Source of the DNA: Actinomadura parmotrematis | Lineage (GTDB): Bacteria; Actinomycetota; Actinomycetes; Streptosporangiales; Streptosporangiaceae | Direction: 5' to 3' | Length of the DNA: 64,000 nucleotides | Assembly: GCF_019458805.1 (NCBI RefSeq) | Contig: NZ_JAIBOA010000028.1 | Span: forward strand, 1-64,000 | Shown: piece by piece, positions 1 through 8,432 of the stretch | Layout of the letters: the number at the start of each line of letters is the position of its first letter | Position numbering within the stretch: position 1 is the stretch's first letter | Position numbers and translations under genes: made by a program | The notes under the pieces: generated by a model | What the model saw: only the letters and a program-made list of their open reading frames with translations | What the model was told of the DNA's origin: nothing | The model's database searches: none

Positions 1-96
1 GTCGCCGGTCGCGCTGCCGGCGCCGTCGCCGGTCGCGGCGCGCCCGGCCGCGCCGGCGCCCGCCGTCCCGTCCGTGCCGGCCGAGGTGTGCGTGCC
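1..96. other. unassigned edge sequence
   Basis: This stretch lies 3' of the last exopolysaccharide gene on the minus strand and reads as Ala/Pro/Gly-rich low-complexity sequence in every frame. No start codon with a ribosome binding site is visible, so I cannot tell whether it belongs to a further operon gene that begins in overlap or is spacer. Confidence 0.4.
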
Positions 97-1656
97 TCAG
101 CCGCTGGTCTCGGCGGCCAGCGGTCCGCTGCCGGCGCCGAGGGACGCCGCGGGCGTCCCGGCGAGCCCGGCGACGAGCCCCGCCAGCGAGGCGAACGTGT
201 CCGCCATGTCGAACCCGGCGGCCGCGGCCGCACCGGCGGCGCCCTCCGCGTCCGCGAGCCCGGGGGCCGACAGCCGCTCGGCCACGGCGGCGGCGAGCGC
301 GGCGGCGTCCTCGGCGGGCACCAGCGCGCCCCTGCCGGGCGCCACCACCTCGGCCAGCCCGGGGACGTCGGACGCCACCAGCGACCGGCCGACCGCCAGC
401 GCCTCCAGCGCCGCGAGCGGCAGCCCCTCCCAGCGGGAGGGCATCACCACCACGTCGGCCGCGGCGAGCCAGGGGCGCGGATCGGCGACGGCGGGGACGA
501 GCAGCACGCCCGGCCCGGCCTGCCCGCGCAGCTGATCGGCGGCGTCGCCGTCGCCGACCAGGACCAGCTCGGCGTCCGGGCGGCGCTCGCGGACGAGCGG
601 CCAGGCGGCCAGCAGCACGTCCTGGCCCTTCTGCCGAGTCAGCCGGCCGATGCACACCGCGAGCCGCGCGCTCGGCGGGACGCCGAGGGCCGCGCGGGCG
701 GCCGCCCGGCCCTCGGCGCCGGCCGGGCGGAACCGGTCGCGGTCCACCCCGTTGCGGATCATGTGGAAGGCGCCGCGCACGCCCGCCGCGCGGCCCTGCT
801 CCAGCTCCCCCGCGCCGACGCAGACGACGGCGTCGGCGCGGTGCGCCGCGTACCGCTCCCAGGCGAGGCTGACCGGCCCGAGCGGGCCGCTGCCCGCGAG
901 CCAGGACCAGCCGTGCGGCTGGAAGACGACGCGCCGGTCGCCCGCGACGCCCGGCAGCCGCCCCGCGAGGCCCGCCTTGGCGGAGTGCAGGTGCACCACG
1001 TCCGGGTCGAACGCCGCGACGAGGCCGCGCAGCCGCCGCGCCTCGGCGAGGGTGCCCGGCCCCGGCGAGCGGCCCGCCCGCCAGGGCAGGTGCGGCACGC
1101 CGGCGGCGGCGAGCCGGGCGACGAGCTCGCCCTCGGGCGGGCACGCGACGGCGACCCGCCACCCGCGCCCCGCCTGCTCCGCCGCCGCCTGCGCGACATA
1201 GACCGCCACACCCCCATGCGTCGGCTGACTCACATGCAGAACCCCCGGCCGCCCCGACATCCCCGCCCCAGCCACCTCCCTCGTCCTGGCAACCTCAAGT
1301 ACCCCGGCCACCCCGATCGGCCCAGCGACCTCAAATACCCCGGCCGCCCCGGGCAGCTCGACCACCCCAGCCGCCCCGGCCACCCCGGCGGCCCCGGCCA
1401 CCCCGGCGGTCTTGCGCGGCCCGGCGGCCCCGGGCAGCCCGGCGGCCTTGCGCGGCCCGGCGGCCCCAGGCGGCCCGGCGGCCCCAGGCGGCCCGGCGGC
1501 CCCAGGCGGCCCGGCGGTCTTGCGCGGCCCGGCGGGCTCGGGCGGTCCGGCGGGCTCGGGCGGTCCGGGCGGTCCGGCGGGCTCGGGTGTGCTGGGCGGT
1601 CCGGGTGGTCCGGCGGGGTCGGGTGTCATGGCGGGCTCGGGCGGGTCGGGTGTCAT
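97..1656 (-). CDS. GT4-family glycosyltransferase with collagen-like N-terminal extension
   Basis: Predicted 519-residue protein. Residues from about 133 onward form a GT-B, family 4 (GT4/WecB-CapM-like) glycosyltransferase: an N-terminal nucleotide-fold start (GVLHVSQPTHGG), a GRLTRQKGQD donor-domain segment, and the family EGLPLAALEAL motif encoded near 396-446. It probably adds a sugar from a nucleotide donor to the lipid-linked repeat unit of the exopolysaccharide. The first ~131 residues are a Gly-X-Y collagen-like tract (GPP, GAA, GPR, KAA, GVA triplets) encoded by tandem DNA repeats. I place the start at ATG 1656-1654 because it overlaps the upstream stop as ATGA, as at most other junctions of this operon. 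An internal ATG at 1260-1258 (MSGRPGVLHV) would give an ordinary-length glycosyltransferase without the repeat; its Shine-Dalgarno (GGGGCGGGG) is poor. The glycosyltransferase call is firm, the extension less so. Confidence 0.85.
   Translation of the reverse strand: MTPDPPEPAMTPDPAGPPGPPSTPEPAGPPGPPEPAGPPEPAGPRKTAGPPGAAGPPGAAGPPGAAGPRKAAGLPGAAGPRKTAGVAGAAGVAGAAGVVELPGAAGVFEVAGPIGVAGVLEVARTREVAGAGMSGRPGVLHVSQPTHGGVAVYVAQAAAEQAGRGWRVAVACPPEGELVARLAAAGVPHLPWRAGRSPGPGTLAEARRLRGLVAAFDPDVVHLHSAKAGLAGRLPGVAGDRRVVFQPHGWSWLAGSGPLGPVSLAWERYAAHRADAVVCVGAGELEQGRAAGVRGAFHMIRNGVDRDRFRPAGAEGRAAARAALGVPPSARLAVCIGRLTRQKGQDVLLAAWPLVRERRPDAELVLVGDGDAADQLRGQAGPGVLLVPAVADPRPWLAAADVVVMPSRWEGLPLAALEALAVGRSLVASDVPGLAEVVAPGRGALVPAEDAAALAAAVAERLSAPGLADAEGAAGAAAAAGFDMADTFASLAGLVAGLAGTPAASLGAGSGPLAAETSG
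1380..1575. repeat. tandem GC-rich repeat encoding collagen-like triplets
   Basis: Tandem, partly degenerate units; the clearest is GGCCCGGCGGCCCCAGGC, seen about three times from 1454 to 1507, with variants carrying GGTCTTGCGC and GGGCTCGGGC on either side. Unit lengths are multiples of 3 (9 or 18 bp), so copy-number change would preserve the minus-strand reading frame. Being fully open in that frame and coding Gly-X-Y, it fits a coding minisatellite rather than a CRISPR array (no unique spacers). Confidence 0.85.
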
Positions 1657-2873
1657 TCGGGGGCTCCGTTGCCCTTGGGGCGGGTGCGGTTCCGGGCGGT
1701 GGGGCGGGCGGCTCCGTCCTTGCGGTCGTTGGCGCGGTCCGCGTGCGGGTCGGCGGGGTGGGCGAGGGCGCGGTCGCGGTGGCGGTGCTTGGCGGCGCGG
1801 AGGCCGGCGCGGCCGAGTTCGGCGGCGACGAACGGGGCGGCGAGCGGGGAGCGCGCCAGGAGCAGGCGCTCGTTGCGCACCGGGTCCGGGCGCCACTTCA
1901 TCTTGTACTCCTCCACGCCCCGCAGCATGTTGACGGCGGGCCGGCCGAGCCGGTGCGCGAGCAGCAGTTCCTGCTGGAGCAGCATCAGCGACACGTCGAC
2001 GCGGCCGCGCAGGCCGGGGTCGCAGCCGAACAGGTAGCCGCCGACGAAGCCGCCGCCGACGAGCGCGAGATCGGCGGCGACGAGCGCGCCGTCCTCGGTG
2101 TAGCGGAACACCTGCGCGCCGCCCTGGTGCGCCAGGGCGGTGACGGCGTCCACGAGGTGGCGGCGGAACCGCCCGCGCAGGTGCTCGGGGTTGATGCCGC
2201 GCCCCTCCCACTGCCGGACGTGCAGGTCGAGCAGCTCCTCCACCGCGCGCGGCACCTCGTCCGGCGGGACGGCGGTCGCGGTCGGGCCGGCCGCCTCGAT
2301 CCGCCGCAGCCGCGCCCGGATCTTGCCGGCCGAGCGGCCCGGCAGCCGGGCCAGGAACGCCGCCGGGTCCTCGGCGGGCAGCCGCAGGCACGTCGAGGAC
2401 GGCAGCCGCCGGACGCGCCGCGGCCACCGCTCGGCCAGCAGGTGCGCCGCGGCGTCCGGGCCCGTCTCGGGCAGGGCGAGGACGTGCCAGCCGGGCTCGC
2501 CCAGCAGCGCCGCCGCCAGGTGCCCGGCGGCGTCGCCGGCGTGGTCGGGGTCCAGCAGTACGTCGCTGAAGTCGCTGAGGTCGGCCGCCAGCGGCTCCAG
2601 CACCAGGCAGCCCCGGCGCGGGACGGCGTGCAGGGCGGCGAGGCCGGCGAGGCGGCCGTCGCGGCGCACCACGGCGAGCCGCAGCCGCCCCGGCCGCCCG
2701 TAGTGGCGCCACCAGGAGGCGGCCCAGGCGTGCGACTGGAACGGCGTGGCGGCCGGGCAGCGGCCGTGCAGGTCCTCCCACGGGCCGCGCAGCTCGGCGA
2801 GCGCCGCGTCGTCGCGGAGCACCTCGGCGGTCCAGAGCCCGGTGCGCGCCGCCGCGCCGGTGGCGGCGGTCAT
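1653..2873 (-). CDS. GNAT-family (BcsL/CelD, FemAB-like) N-acyltransferase
   Basis: 406 residues, the usual size of the Acetyltransf_6/CelD-BcsL family. Visible family features are the N-terminal segment ending in FQSHAWAASWWRHYG, a central LPGRSAGKIRARLRRIEAAG basic stretch, and a C-terminal GNAT half with HVRQWEGRGIN and the closing RGVEEYKMKWRPDP segment. Proteins of this family are frequent in exopolysaccharide clusters, where they are thought to acylate sugars or add amino acids; the substrate here is unknown. The ATG at 2873 overlaps the stop of the upstream Wzz-like gene (ATGA) and its own stop overlaps the next glycosyltransferase start, so translation is probably coupled. The C-terminal ~40 residues are Arg/Asp-rich and probably disordered. 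Confidence 0.8.
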   Translation of the reverse strand: MTAATGAAARTGLWTAEVLRDDAALAELRGPWEDLHGRCPAATPFQSHAWAASWWRHYGRPGRLRLAVVRRDGRLAGLAALHAVPRRGCLVLEPLAADLSDFSDVLLDPDHAGDAAGHLAAALLGEPGWHVLALPETGPDAAAHLLAERWPRRVRRLPSSTCLRLPAEDPAAFLARLPGRSAGKIRARLRRIEAAGPTATAVPPDEVPRAVEELLDLHVRQWEGRGINPEHLRGRFRRHLVDAVTALAHQGGAQVFRYTEDGALVAADLALVGGGFVGGYLFGCDPGLRGRVDVSLMLLQQELLLAHRLGRPAVNMLRGVEEYKMKWRPDPVRNERLLLARSPLAAPFVAAELGRAGLRAAKHRHRDRALAHPADPHADRANDRKDGAARPTARNRTRPKGNGAPE

Positions 2874-3550
2874 GCTCCCGCCGGTTCCGCGCCGTCCCCG
2901 CGGCCGGCGGGCCCGGCCGCGACCGGAACGGGCGCCGCGCCGCTCCCGGCGGGCGCGGCGGGCTGCGCGGGCCTGGGCCGGGCCGGGCGGCGGCCGAGGC
3001 CGCCGAGCGCGGCGAGCGCGGCGAGCAGCACGCCCGTCGCGCCGCCGATCAGCAGGTCGACCGGCAGGTCGGGCGAGGACGGCGCGGCCGGCACCGCCGC
3101 CGGGCTCATCAGGGCGACCTTCACGCCGGTGTCGGCCTTGTGCATGGTGCCGTAGCCGACGAGGGCGCTCGCCGCGCCGTTGGCGTAGGCGGCGGCGCGG
3201 GCCGGCGTCGCCGCCGACCCGGTGATGTGGATCAGCGGCGTGTCGGGCGAGGTGGACGCCTGGACGCTGCTGCGCGCGTCCCGCACGATCTCCGGCGGCA
3301 GCGCGGGCGTCGCCCACACCAGGGTGGACGGCAGCGCGGCGAGCCGCCCGTACGCCTGCGCGAAGTTCGTCGCCGACGGGCCGCCGTCCGCGCGGTCGGC
3401 GACGACCACCGCGTAGGCCGACGCGGTGTAGGACGGCGGCTTCAGCAGCGCGTAGCCGGCGCCGCCCAGCAGCCCGGCGGCGACCAGGACGGCGGGCACG
3501 CCGACCCGTGCGGCGAGACGCGCGGGGGTCCACCGTGTTCTAGGAGGCAT
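2870..3550 (-). CDS. Wzz-like polysaccharide chain-length / co-polymerase membrane protein
   Basis: 226 residues with one N-terminal membrane segment (about residues 14-35, VGVPAVLVAAGLLGGAGYALL), an extracytoplasmic region of ~120 residues beginning with the typical YTASAYAVVV strand, and a second membrane segment (LLIGGATGVLLAALAALGGL) followed by a Pro/Ala-rich tail. This two-TM layout with ASxxxxV strands matches the Wzz/polysaccharide co-polymerase family that sets chain length in Wzy-dependent pathways. No C-terminal BY-kinase domain is present, and no separate Wzc-like kinase occurs in the cluster. The start overlaps the upstream glycosyltransferase by 11 bp. Confidence 0.75.
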   Translation of the reverse strand: MPPRTRWTPARLAARVGVPAVLVAAGLLGGAGYALLKPPSYTASAYAVVVADRADGGPSATNFAQAYGRLAALPSTLVWATPALPPEIVRDARSSVQASTSPDTPLIHITGSAATPARAAAYANGAASALVGYGTMHKADTGVKVALMSPAAVPAAPSSPDLPVDLLIGGATGVLLAALAALGGLGRRPARPRPAQPAAPAGSGAAPVPVAAGPAGRGDGAEPAGA

Positions 3551-4709
3551 GCGAGTCCCTTTCGTGAGGAGAGCCCGCCGTCCTGGATCCGACGGCGGCG
3601 GGAGCGGGTGCGGGGTCGGGAAGGGGAGCGGGCGCGGCCCCGTACAGGGCGGCCAGCCGGGCGGCGTGGACGCCGGCGGCGTACGCCTCGACCGCGGGCG
3701 GCGGCGCGAAGCGCTCCGGCCGCCGCATCGCCAGGCGCTGGATCGCGGCGCCGAAGGCGGCCGCGTCGGCCCGCAGGCGCTCGGCGTGCGGGGCGTGCCC
3801 GGCCGGCAGGTCCTCCAGCGCCGGGCACACCGCGTACAGGACGGGCAGCCCGGCGGCGAGGGCCTCCACGACGCCGAGGCCGAACGTCTCCTGGGTGGAC
3901 GCCGACGCGAACACGTCCATGGCCGCGAGGGCGTCCGCGACGTGCCCGGTCTCGCCGGCGAACACGATGCGCGGAGCCGCCGGCGACCGGGCTGCGCGCG
4001 CGCGCAGCTCGGCGGCGGCGGGCCCGTCGCCGACGACCAGCAGGACGGCGGCGGCCGTCGCGGCCATCGCGTCGATGAGGACGTCGACGTTCTTGGTGGG
4101 CACGAGGCGCCCGACGGTACCGACGACGAAGTCGCGTTCGCCGAGGCCGAAGCGCGCGCGCACCCGCGCCCGCGCTTCGCCGTCGTAGGCGAACGCGGCG
4201 GCGTCCACACCGTTCGGGATCGTCACGATGCGCGCGCGCGGCACGCCCCAGGCGGCGAGGCGTTCGGCGACGGTGGGCGAGACGGCCACGGTGACGGTGC
4301 CGAGCCGCTCGGTCGCCCGGTACAGCCGCCGGACGCCGCGCGTCGTCGCGCGGCCCTCGATGTGGCCGGTGCCGAGGGAGTGCTCGGTCGCGACGATGTG
4401 CCGGACGCCCGCGAGGCGCGCGGCGAGGCGCCCGTACACGCAGGCCCGGTACAGGTGCGTGTGGACGACGTCGTAGCGGCCCCGCCGGATCAGCCGGACG
4501 AGGGCGGGCAGCGCCGCCAGGTCGGTGTTGCCGCGCATGCCGATCCGGTGGACGGGGACGCCGAGCGCCTCGATCTGCGGGCTCAGCGCGCCGTCCCCGG
4601 TGAGGACGGCGACCTCGCTCGTCACCGGCAGGTGCCGCAGCAGCAGCAGGAGCTGCTGCTCGGCGCCGCCCCGGTCGAGTCCGGTGATGATGTGCAGGAC
4701 GCGCGTCAT
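3540..4709 (-). CDS. GT4-family glycosyltransferase
   Basis: 389 residues. It opens with RVLHIITGLDRGGAEQQLL, the classical glycine-rich acceptor-domain start of GT4 enzymes, continues with DVVHTHLYRA, and in the donor domain has VGRLVPTKNVDVLIDA and the ETFGLGVVEALAAGLPV E-x7-E element. It is expected to transfer a sugar from a nucleotide-sugar to the growing undecaprenyl-linked unit on the cytoplasmic membrane face. The ATG overlaps the deacetylase stop as ATGA. The last ~40 residues are Pro/Ala-rich and not part of the fold. Confidence 0.88.
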   Translation of the reverse strand: MTRVLHIITGLDRGGAEQQLLLLLRHLPVTSEVAVLTGDGALSPQIEALGVPVHRIGMRGNTDLAALPALVRLIRRGRYDVVHTHLYRACVYGRLAARLAGVRHIVATEHSLGTGHIEGRATTRGVRRLYRATERLGTVTVAVSPTVAERLAAWGVPRARIVTIPNGVDAAAFAYDGEARARVRARFGLGERDFVVGTVGRLVPTKNVDVLIDAMAATAAAVLLVVGDGPAAAELRARAARSPAAPRIVFAGETGHVADALAAMDVFASASTQETFGLGVVEALAAGLPVLYAVCPALEDLPAGHAPHAERLRADAAAFGAAIQRLAMRRPERFAPPPAVEAYAAGVHAARLAALYGAAPAPLPDPAPAPAAVGSRTAGSPHERDSHAS

Positions 4710-5452
4710 ACGCGGACCCTCCAGCGCAGCCGGTGCCGGAGCAGCTTCGCGCGGAGGCGCAGGCCGCCGTCCCGGTCGCCGATGTAGGTGCGCGCGAGCG
4801 CGTGCCGGCTCGGGTGGGAGCCCCAGATGGCGCAGCCGTAGTCGTATCCGGCCGCGGCGACGGCCGCGACCTCGCGGTCCCCGATATGGCCGTAGGGGTA
4901 GGCGAAGCCGGTGACGGGCCGGTCCAGGATCCGTTCCAGCAGGGAGCGGCTCTCGTGGAGCTCGCGGGCCAGCTCCTCGGTGCCGGTCTCGGGCAGGGAC
5001 AGGTGCGCGAGGCCGTGGGAGGCGACCTCCATCCCGGCGTCGGCGACGCCGCGGAGCTGCCCCGCCGTCATCAGCGGCTTGCGCGGGCCGTCGTCCCAGG
5101 CGTTGTCGCCGCCGATGCGGCCCGCGACCATGAACACCGTCGCGGTGAAGCCGAAGTCCTGGAGGATCGGCAGCGCGGCGGTGGCGAAGTCGGCGTAGCC
5201 GTCGTCGAAGGTGAGGCCGACGAGGCCGCGGGCCGTCCCGGCGTCGCGGGCGCGCAGCAGCTCGGCCATGCCGACGCCGCGGAGGCCGCGCTGGGCCAGC
5301 CAGCGCATCTGCCGCGCGAACATGGCGGGCGGCACGGCCAGCAGGTGCGGATCCTCGGCGGCGTCCTCGACGGAGTGGTACATCAGCACGTACGGCATGG
5401 CCGCCGGTGCCGGGGCCGGCGCGATGGCCGGCGTGACTGCGGTTCTGTTCAC
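4706..5452 (-). CDS. polysaccharide deacetylase (NodB homology domain)
   Basis: 248 residues. The NodB domain shows LMYHSV near the N-terminus, the catalytic/metal motif TFDDGY (about residues 81-86) and the metal-binding SHGLAHLSL segment (H-x3-H), then FAYPYG. Such enzymes remove N-acetyl groups from polysaccharides using a divalent metal. There is no signal peptide; a ~18-residue Ala/Pro leader precedes the fold, so it may act on a cytoplasmic lipid-linked intermediate or be exported another way. The chosen start is GTG at 5452-5450, which overlaps the flippase stop as GTGA; an internal ATG 18 codons later is possible. Confidence 0.85.
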   Translation of the reverse strand: MNRTAVTPAIAPAPAPAAMPYVLMYHSVEDAAEDPHLLAVPPAMFARQMRWLAQRGLRGVGMAELLRARDAGTARGLVGLTFDDGYADFATAALPILQDFGFTATVFMVAGRIGGDNAWDDGPRKPLMTAGQLRGVADAGMEVASHGLAHLSLPETGTEELARELHESRSLLERILDRPVTGFAYPYGHIGDREVAAVAAAGYDYGCAIWGSHPSRHALARTYIGDRDGGLRLRAKLLRHRLRWRVRV

Positions 5453-7068
5453 GGTGCCTCTCCCCTGGGGACGCCCGGCGCGCTGCCTGCGCCGGTGGCT
5501 TCGTCGGCGGCGAGCGCGCGGAATCCGAGGGTGGGCCCGCCGCGGCGGGTCGCCCCGAGGACGAGCGCGACGACCGCCGTGACGGTGCACGCGCCGCCCG
5601 CGAGCTGCAGCGGCAGGGGGAGACCGGGAGGGAAGGAGCGGGCGAGCATCGCGCCGACGGCGGCGGCGCACGCGGCGGCGGCGAGCAGGCGCGCCACGTC
5701 CGGGCCGAGGCGGCGCAGCCCGATGGGGGCGACCCGGGCGCGCACGCCCGCGAGCAGCAGCAGCGCCGCGATCGTGATGCCGAGCGCGTTGCCGGCGGCG
5801 AGGGCGACCGCGCCGAACCGGCCGACGAGCAGCGCCCCGAACACCACCGTGACGGCGAGGCCCGCCGCGACGCAGAGCGCGGGCCGCCAGAGCGGCTGGC
5901 TGCGGGCGAACAGCGCCCGCGCCGACACGCCGACCATCGCCTGCCCCCACAGCCCGAGCGAGTAGATCCGCAGGATGAGGGCGGTGCGGGAGGTGTCGGC
6001 GGCGGTGAAGTTTCCGTGCTGGAACAGCAGGCCGACGATCGCGGGGGCGAACGCGGTGAGGAAGGCGACGGCGCAGAGGACGAGGCCGCCGACGACGACG
6101 ATGTCGGCCTCGATCCGCCGCCGCATCCCGTCGGTGTCGCGGTCGGCGGAGGCGCGGGCGAGGCGGGGGAAGGTGACCGTCACGATCAGCAGCGACAGCA
6201 CCATGGGGACCTGCGCGACCTTCTGCGCGTAGTTCAGGTAGGAGATCGAGCCCGCCGCGAGGCCCGACCCGAGGAACCGCTCGGCCAGCACCTGCGACTG
6301 CCGGGTGAGGGTGTAGACGATGACGGGGACGACGGCGAGCAGCTCGGGGCGGGCGGCCGCGGACCGGGACCGCGGCCCGGCGGGCGGGCGCGGCGCGGCG
6401 CGCAGCCGGCGGGCGAACGCCGGCGCCTGCACCGCCGCCATGAGGAGGCTGCCGCCGGCCACGCCGATGGCCGCGCTGACGACGCCGAGGCGCCCGGTCA
6501 GCGTGACGATCGCGGTGAGGATCCCGACGTTGTAGGCGAGGTAGATCGCGGCGGGCGGCCCGAAGCAGTGGTGGGCGCGCAGCGTGGCGTTCATGAAGCC
6601 GGTGACGCCGAACGCGAGGACGGTCACCGACGTCCAGCGCACGCACTGCACCGCGTCGGCGGTGTCGGTGAGGCCGGGCGCGAGCGCCGCCACCAGCCAC
6701 GGCGCGGCGAGCGCGGTGCCGACGGCGACCAGCGCGAGCGTCAGCACGAGCCGCGGCAGGGTGCTGCGCACGAGCGGCCGCACCCCGTCGGGGCCCGCCA
6801 TCGCGCGGGTGACGGCGGGCACCATGACGAGCGCCATCGCGTCCTCGATCAGCAGCGGCGAGACCGTCTCGGGGATCGTCCAGGACACCAGGAAGGCGTC
6901 GGTGCTGCCGCTCGCCCCGAACCGGTGCGCCATGAGCAGGTCGCGGACGAAGCCGAGCGCGGTGCCGCCCGCGATCAGCATCGCCGACAGGCCGGCGGCG
7001 CCCACCATCGCGTGCCGGAGCGGCAGCCGCCGGACGGTCGCCCGCGCGGTGTCCAGGACGACGCTCAT
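5449..7068 (-). CDS. MurJ/MviN-like lipid flippase (Wzx role)
   Basis: 539 residues, almost entirely hydrophobic with about 13-14 predicted membrane helices. Features of the MurJ/MviN branch of the MOP superfamily include GFVRDLLMAHRFGASGSTDAFLVSW near the N-terminus and FQHGNFTAADTSRTALIL in the C-terminal half. In this cluster it most likely flips the undecaprenyl-linked repeat unit outward for polymerisation. The ATG at 7068 overlaps the stop of the polymerase gene (ATGA). A true peptidoglycan MurJ cannot be excluded from sequence alone, but its position between Wzy and glycosyltransferase genes argues for the polysaccharide role. Confidence 0.85.
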   Translation of the reverse strand: MSVVLDTARATVRRLPLRHAMVGAAGLSAMLIAGGTALGFVRDLLMAHRFGASGSTDAFLVSWTIPETVSPLLIEDAMALVMVPAVTRAMAGPDGVRPLVRSTLPRLVLTLALVAVGTALAAPWLVAALAPGLTDTADAVQCVRWTSVTVLAFGVTGFMNATLRAHHCFGPPAAIYLAYNVGILTAIVTLTGRLGVVSAAIGVAGGSLLMAAVQAPAFARRLRAAPRPPAGPRSRSAAARPELLAVVPVIVYTLTRQSQVLAERFLGSGLAAGSISYLNYAQKVAQVPMVLSLLIVTVTFPRLARASADRDTDGMRRRIEADIVVVGGLVLCAVAFLTAFAPAIVGLLFQHGNFTAADTSRTALILRIYSLGLWGQAMVGVSARALFARSQPLWRPALCVAAGLAVTVVFGALLVGRFGAVALAAGNALGITIAALLLLAGVRARVAPIGLRRLGPDVARLLAAAACAAAVGAMLARSFPPGLPLPLQLAGGACTVTAVVALVLGATRRGGPTLGFRALAADEATGAGSAPGVPRGEAP

Positions 7069-8432
7069 GCGGCGGCCGCCGGGGCGCCCGCCGTACCCGC
7101 CGCGCCCGGGGCGAGGTCGGCGCGCAGGGCGCGGGCCGCCACCGCCCCGATCATGACGGCGGTGAGGGTGCAGGTGGGGCCGCCGAGGTCGGCGTACCAG
7201 AAGTTGATCGCCAGGCTGCCGAGCAGGCCCGCGCCGAGCAGCCACGCCGGGTCGGTGCGGTCCCGGCGGAGCGCCAGGCCGCGCACGAGGGCGCCGAACA
7301 GCAGCAGGAACCCGGCGAGGCCGAGGACGCCCTGCTCCGACAGCACCAGCAGGTACTCGTTGTGCGGCGACAGCAGCGGCTGGCGGCGGTAGCCGTGCGT
7401 CGGGTCGTCGGTCTCGCTGGCGCCCGACAGGCCGAGCGGCGCGTAGGTGTCGCGGAACTCGGGGAAGTTCTTCACGCCGACGCCGGTGACGGGGTGGTCG
7501 CGCCAGATCGCGACGGCGGTCCCCCACAGGTCGTAGCGGTCGCTGACCGACCGGTCGGGGGCGTCGACCGAGCTGGCGATCGACAGGGTGCGGTCCTTCA
7601 GGCCGTCCGAGCCGAGGCCGAACCCGCCGACGAGGACGGTCGCCGCCGCGCCCGCGCAGAGGACGGTGCGGAGCGCCGCGCGCGGGTCCGACAGCGTCAG
7701 CACGATCAGCACGCCGGCGCCGACCGCGATCCAGCTGCCCCGGCTGAGCGCGAGCAGCAGCCCGGCGCCGAGGACGGCGAGGACCGCGCAGGCCGCGGCC
7801 CGGGCCCGCCCCGGCCGGGCGGCCGCGACGGCCGCCGCGACGATCGTCGCGAAGCCCGCCACCGTCGCCATCGCCATGACGTCGGTGGCGCCGAAGGTGC
7901 CGACGGCCCGCACGGTGCGGCCGCCGATGGACGCGCCGGTGCCGGTCGCCGCCTGCCAGGCCCCGAAGCCGGCCTCGAAGGTCCCGACCGCGACGACCGC
8001 GCCGAGGACGACGGCGAGGTCGTCGCGGTCGCGGACGGCGAGGACCACCGCGACCGGGACCAGCACGAAGATCTGGACGACCCGCACGTACCCCGGCAGG
8101 CTCGCCGCGACGTCCTGCGAGCACACCGTCGAGGCGGTCAGCGCGACCAGCAGCGGCGCGAACGCGAGCGGGAGGGCGCGCGGGACGCGCGCGCCGCGCA
8201 GCCAGGCCGCCAGCGCGGCCAGCGCGACGACCGCCGCGCCCGCCACGTCGGCGGCGGTGACCTGCACGCCGTCGCCGCCGCCGCCTCCCGACGGGACGCA
8301 GACGCACAGCGTCGCGGCGGCGACCGCCCAGCTCAGCCGGGGCGGGCCGGCGGCGCGCAGCAGCGCGGCGGCGCGGGCGGCGGCGCGGGCGGCGGGCACG
8401 GGCGCCGCGCCCGCCGGGAGCGCCGCCGTCAC
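7065..8432 (-). CDS. O-antigen ligase/polymerase-like membrane protein (Wzy role)
   Basis: 455 residues with roughly 10-12 hydrophobic segments and one large external loop (about residues 270-345) containing GVGVKNFPEFRDTYAPLG and SPHNEYLLVLSEQG. The loop's NxxxE and HNEYL elements are typical of the Wzy_C/O-antigen ligase (WaaL-like) superfamily. It is the candidate polymerase of the cluster. The start is GTG at 8432-8430, overlapping the stop of the sugar transferase gene as GTGA. The first 35 residues are Ala-rich. Confidence 0.82.
   Translation of the reverse strand: MTAALPAGAAPVPAARAAARAAALLRAAGPPRLSWAVAAATLCVCVPSGGGGGDGVQVTAADVAGAAVVALAALAAWLRGARVPRALPLAFAPLLVALTASTVCSQDVAASLPGYVRVVQIFVLVPVAVVLAVRDRDDLAVVLGAVVAVGTFEAGFGAWQAATGTGASIGGRTVRAVGTFGATDVMAMATVAGFATIVAAAVAAARPGRARAAACAVLAVLGAGLLLALSRGSWIAVGAGVLIVLTLSDPRAALRTVLCAGAAATVLVGGFGLGSDGLKDRTLSIASSVDAPDRSVSDRYDLWGTAVAIWRDHPVTGVGVKNFPEFRDTYAPLGLSGASETDDPTHGYRRQPLLSPHNEYLLVLSEQGVLGLAGFLLLFGALVRGLALRRDRTDPAWLLGAGLLGSLAINFWYADLGGPTCTLTAVMIGAVAARALRADLAPGAAGTAGAPAAAA

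Noticed and set aside
1380..1575. Possible CRISPR array
   Set aside because: The tandem units abut with no unique spacers, keep one reading frame open, and no cas genes are present.
1657..2781. Upstream extension of the collagen-like glycosyltransferase frame to 2781
   Set aside because: It overlaps the FemAB-like gene completely in another frame and is Arg/Pro-rich noise; the ATGA-coupled start at 1656 is the last credible one.
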